59,704 nucleotides of DNA from positions 1-59,704 of the forward strand of contig CAZMGG010000018.1 in the NCBI GenBank assembly GCA_964565715.1, read 5' to 3'. Below are positions 58,610 through 59,704 of the stretch, piece by piece (position 1 is the first letter of the stretch; every line of letters begins with the position of its first letter). Made by a program: the position numbers and the translations under genes. Source of the stretch: CAZMGG01 sp964565715. Its GTDB lineage: Bacteria > Planctomycetota > UBA1135 > UBA2386. Below the pieces are notes generated by a model. The model was not told the DNA's origin. It did no database searches and saw only the letters and a program-made list of their open reading frames with translations.

Positions 58610-59704
58610 CCCGCCGGCCCTGGTGGCGTTCCTGGCCGGCCCTGCTGCTGCCGGCCCTGGTGGGCCTCGCCACGGCGATCGGCGGCTTCCTGGCGGTGCG
58701 CGCCCTCGACGACGCGCGGGCCCGCGGCGAGGTGCAGGGCCTCGCCGAGGACCGGCAGACCGTGCTGGCCTCGCATCTGCAGGGCAGCCTGCTCCGGCTC
58801 GAGGCCCTCTACGCGTTCTGGCGTTCGTCCCAGGAGGTCCTGGCCGACGAGTTCACCACCTTCGCGCTGCACCTGATGACCCGCGACGATGGGGTGCAGG
58901 CCCTGGAATGGGCGCCGCGGGTGACCGCTGCCGACCGGCGGGCGTTCGAGGCCGGACAGGCGGCCCGCGTTCCGGGCTTCCGGATCACCGAGCAGGGCGA
59001 CTCCGGCCTGGCGCCCGCCGGCGAGCGGCCCTTCCACTACCCGATCACCTTCCTGGAGCCGATGGCGAGCAATGCCGACGCCCTCGGCTTCGACCTGGCC
59101 TCCGAGCCGGTGCGCGTCGCCACCCTGCGCCGGTCGATCGAACGGCGGCAGCCGACCGTGTCGCCGCCGCTGCGCCTCGTGCAGGCCGCCGCCGACCCGA
59201 CCGGCATCCTCTGCTTCTGGCCGGTGTTCGCCGGCGGCGCCGAGAGCATGGTGGAGCCCGACGGTGTCCTGGTCGGCGCCTTCCGGTTGGGCACCATCGC
59301 CGCCCGCGCGCTTGGCAGCACGCCGCTGCACGCCCGCATCGCCGTCGATCTGGACGGCCGGCGTCAGGTCCTGCTGGGTGACGACTCGCCGGACGCCCCG
59401 GACACCGTGCAGGCCAGCGGCACGCTGCAGGCCCTGGGCCTGGACTGGCTGGTGGAGGTGCAGGCGCCCGCGGACCTGGTGACCGCCCGGCGCACGCCGC
59501 TGCCCTGGCTGGCGCTGGCCGCCGGCGTCGTGCTGCTCGGCCTGCTGGTCTTCGCCTTCGGCCAGAAGCAGCTGCGCGGCGAGGGCCTCGCCCTGATCAA
59601 CGCCCAGCTCCGCCGCGAGGCCGAGATGCTGGAGTCCCTGCAGGAGACGCAGAAGCTCGAGAGCCTCGGCGTGCTGGCCAGCGGCATCGCTCACGACTTC
59701 AACA
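58606..59704 (+). CDS. CHASE-domain sensor histidine kinase (3' partial)
   Basis: The first 366 residues of a membrane sensor kinase, cut by the window end. A first helix (SWPALLLPALVGLATAIGGF) leads into a CHASE extracellular sensor domain, recognisable by VQALEWAPRVTAADRRAFE and by YPITFLEP followed by ALGFDLASEP. A second helix comes near residue 305 (LPWLALAAGVVLLGLLVFAF), then a short coiled segment. The frame ends at the H-box LESLGVLASGIAHDFN, whose His is the phospho-acceptor. The catalytic ATPase domain and any receiver domain lie beyond the window. The ATG overlaps the maf stop. CHASE domains bind small ligands such as cytokinin-like molecules or peptides; the ligand is unknown. Confidence 0.88.
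   Translation, partial: MTRRPWWRSWPALLLPALVGLATAIGGFLAVRALDDARARGEVQGLAEDRQTVLASHLQGSLLRLEALYAFWRSSQEVLADEFTTFALHLMTRDDGVQALEWAPRVTAADRRAFEAGQAARVPGFRITEQGDSGLAPAGERPFHYPITFLEPMASNADALGFDLASEPVRVATLRRSIERRQPTVSPPLRLVQAAADPTGILCFWPVFAGGAESMVEPDGVLVGAFRLGTIAARALGSTPLHARIAVDLDGRRQVLLGDDSPDAPDTVQASGTLQALGLDWLVEVQAPADLVTARRTPLPWLALAAGVVLLGLLVFAFGQKQLRGEGLALINAQLRREAEMLESLQETQKLESLGVLASGIAHDFN

Overview
The window is about 59.7 kb of very GC-rich bacterial DNA (about 70% by eye), densely packed, with many neighbouring genes overlapping by 1-4 bases (ATGA, GTGA or TGATG junctions). No rRNA, tRNA, insertion sequence, phage gene or CRISPR array was seen; the only RNA gene recognised is RNase P RNA. 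The most likely source is a Gram-negative member of the Planctomycetota. This is inferred from several secreted proteins with a glycine/proline/leucine-rich C-terminal tail of a kind I associate with planctomycete secretomes, from a lone PEP-CTERM protein, from a zf-PARP protein, and from lipid A/heptose genes beside a c-di-AMP synthase. No ribosomal marker is present to prove it.

Layout. 1-5263 (+): 3' end of ftsH, then cdaA-cdaR-glmM-tsaB (c-di-AMP synthesis, peptidoglycan precursor synthesis, tRNA t6A). 5370-5561 (-): a 63-residue single histone-fold protein. 5799-10953 (+): a 1195-residue AsmA-like protein, mannose-1-phosphate guanylyltransferase and RuvX. 10969-16370 (-): amidohydrolase, a DoxX-DoxX-NDH-2 fusion and a secreted sugar-dehydrogenase-like beta-propeller. 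16448-17883 (+): zf-PARP protein and Kelch-type lipoprotein. 17897-24523 (-): a tightly coupled respiratory cluster (PEP-CTERM protein, Rieske, fused b6/IV cytochrome b, octaheme HAO-like cytochrome, NapA, tetraheme NapB-like lipoprotein). 24700-25084 (+): rnpB. 25102-33605: WaaP-like kinase, glutamate dehydrogenase, HD-GYP protein, a heptose-type nucleotidyltransferase, an anchored protein of atypical codon use, HldE and a coupled conserved protein. 33948-39849: secreted BNR-repeat lipoprotein, small secreted protein, secreted esterase, and a broken HEPN/MNT module. 39825-44507 (-): Uma2 nuclease, Tat-exported epimerase-like protein, lpxL-like/lpxK/fabD. 44608-53292: Kelch lipoprotein, secreted coiled-coil protein, PilX-like protein, rpoZ, and two prepilin-like proteins, one of 1172 residues. 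53487-59704 (+): heterodimeric ABC exporter, retropepsin-like lipoprotein, Maf, and the N-terminal part of a CHASE histidine kinase.

The most interesting part is the 17897-24100 cluster. Quinol oxidation by a Rieske/b6-type complex, whose cytochrome b keeps a Cys at the heme c_i position, is encoded together with an octaheme HAO-family enzyme, periplasmic nitrate reductase NapA and an internally duplicated NapB-like cytochrome. No napC, napD, napF, napG or napH is present. This suggests a compact quinol-to-nitrate/nitrite (or hydroxylamine) pathway in which the bc-type complex replaces NapC/NapGH. Other points of note are the bacterial histone, the DoxX-NDH-2 fusion and a very AT-rich 13-7-13 palindrome upstream of rpoZ.
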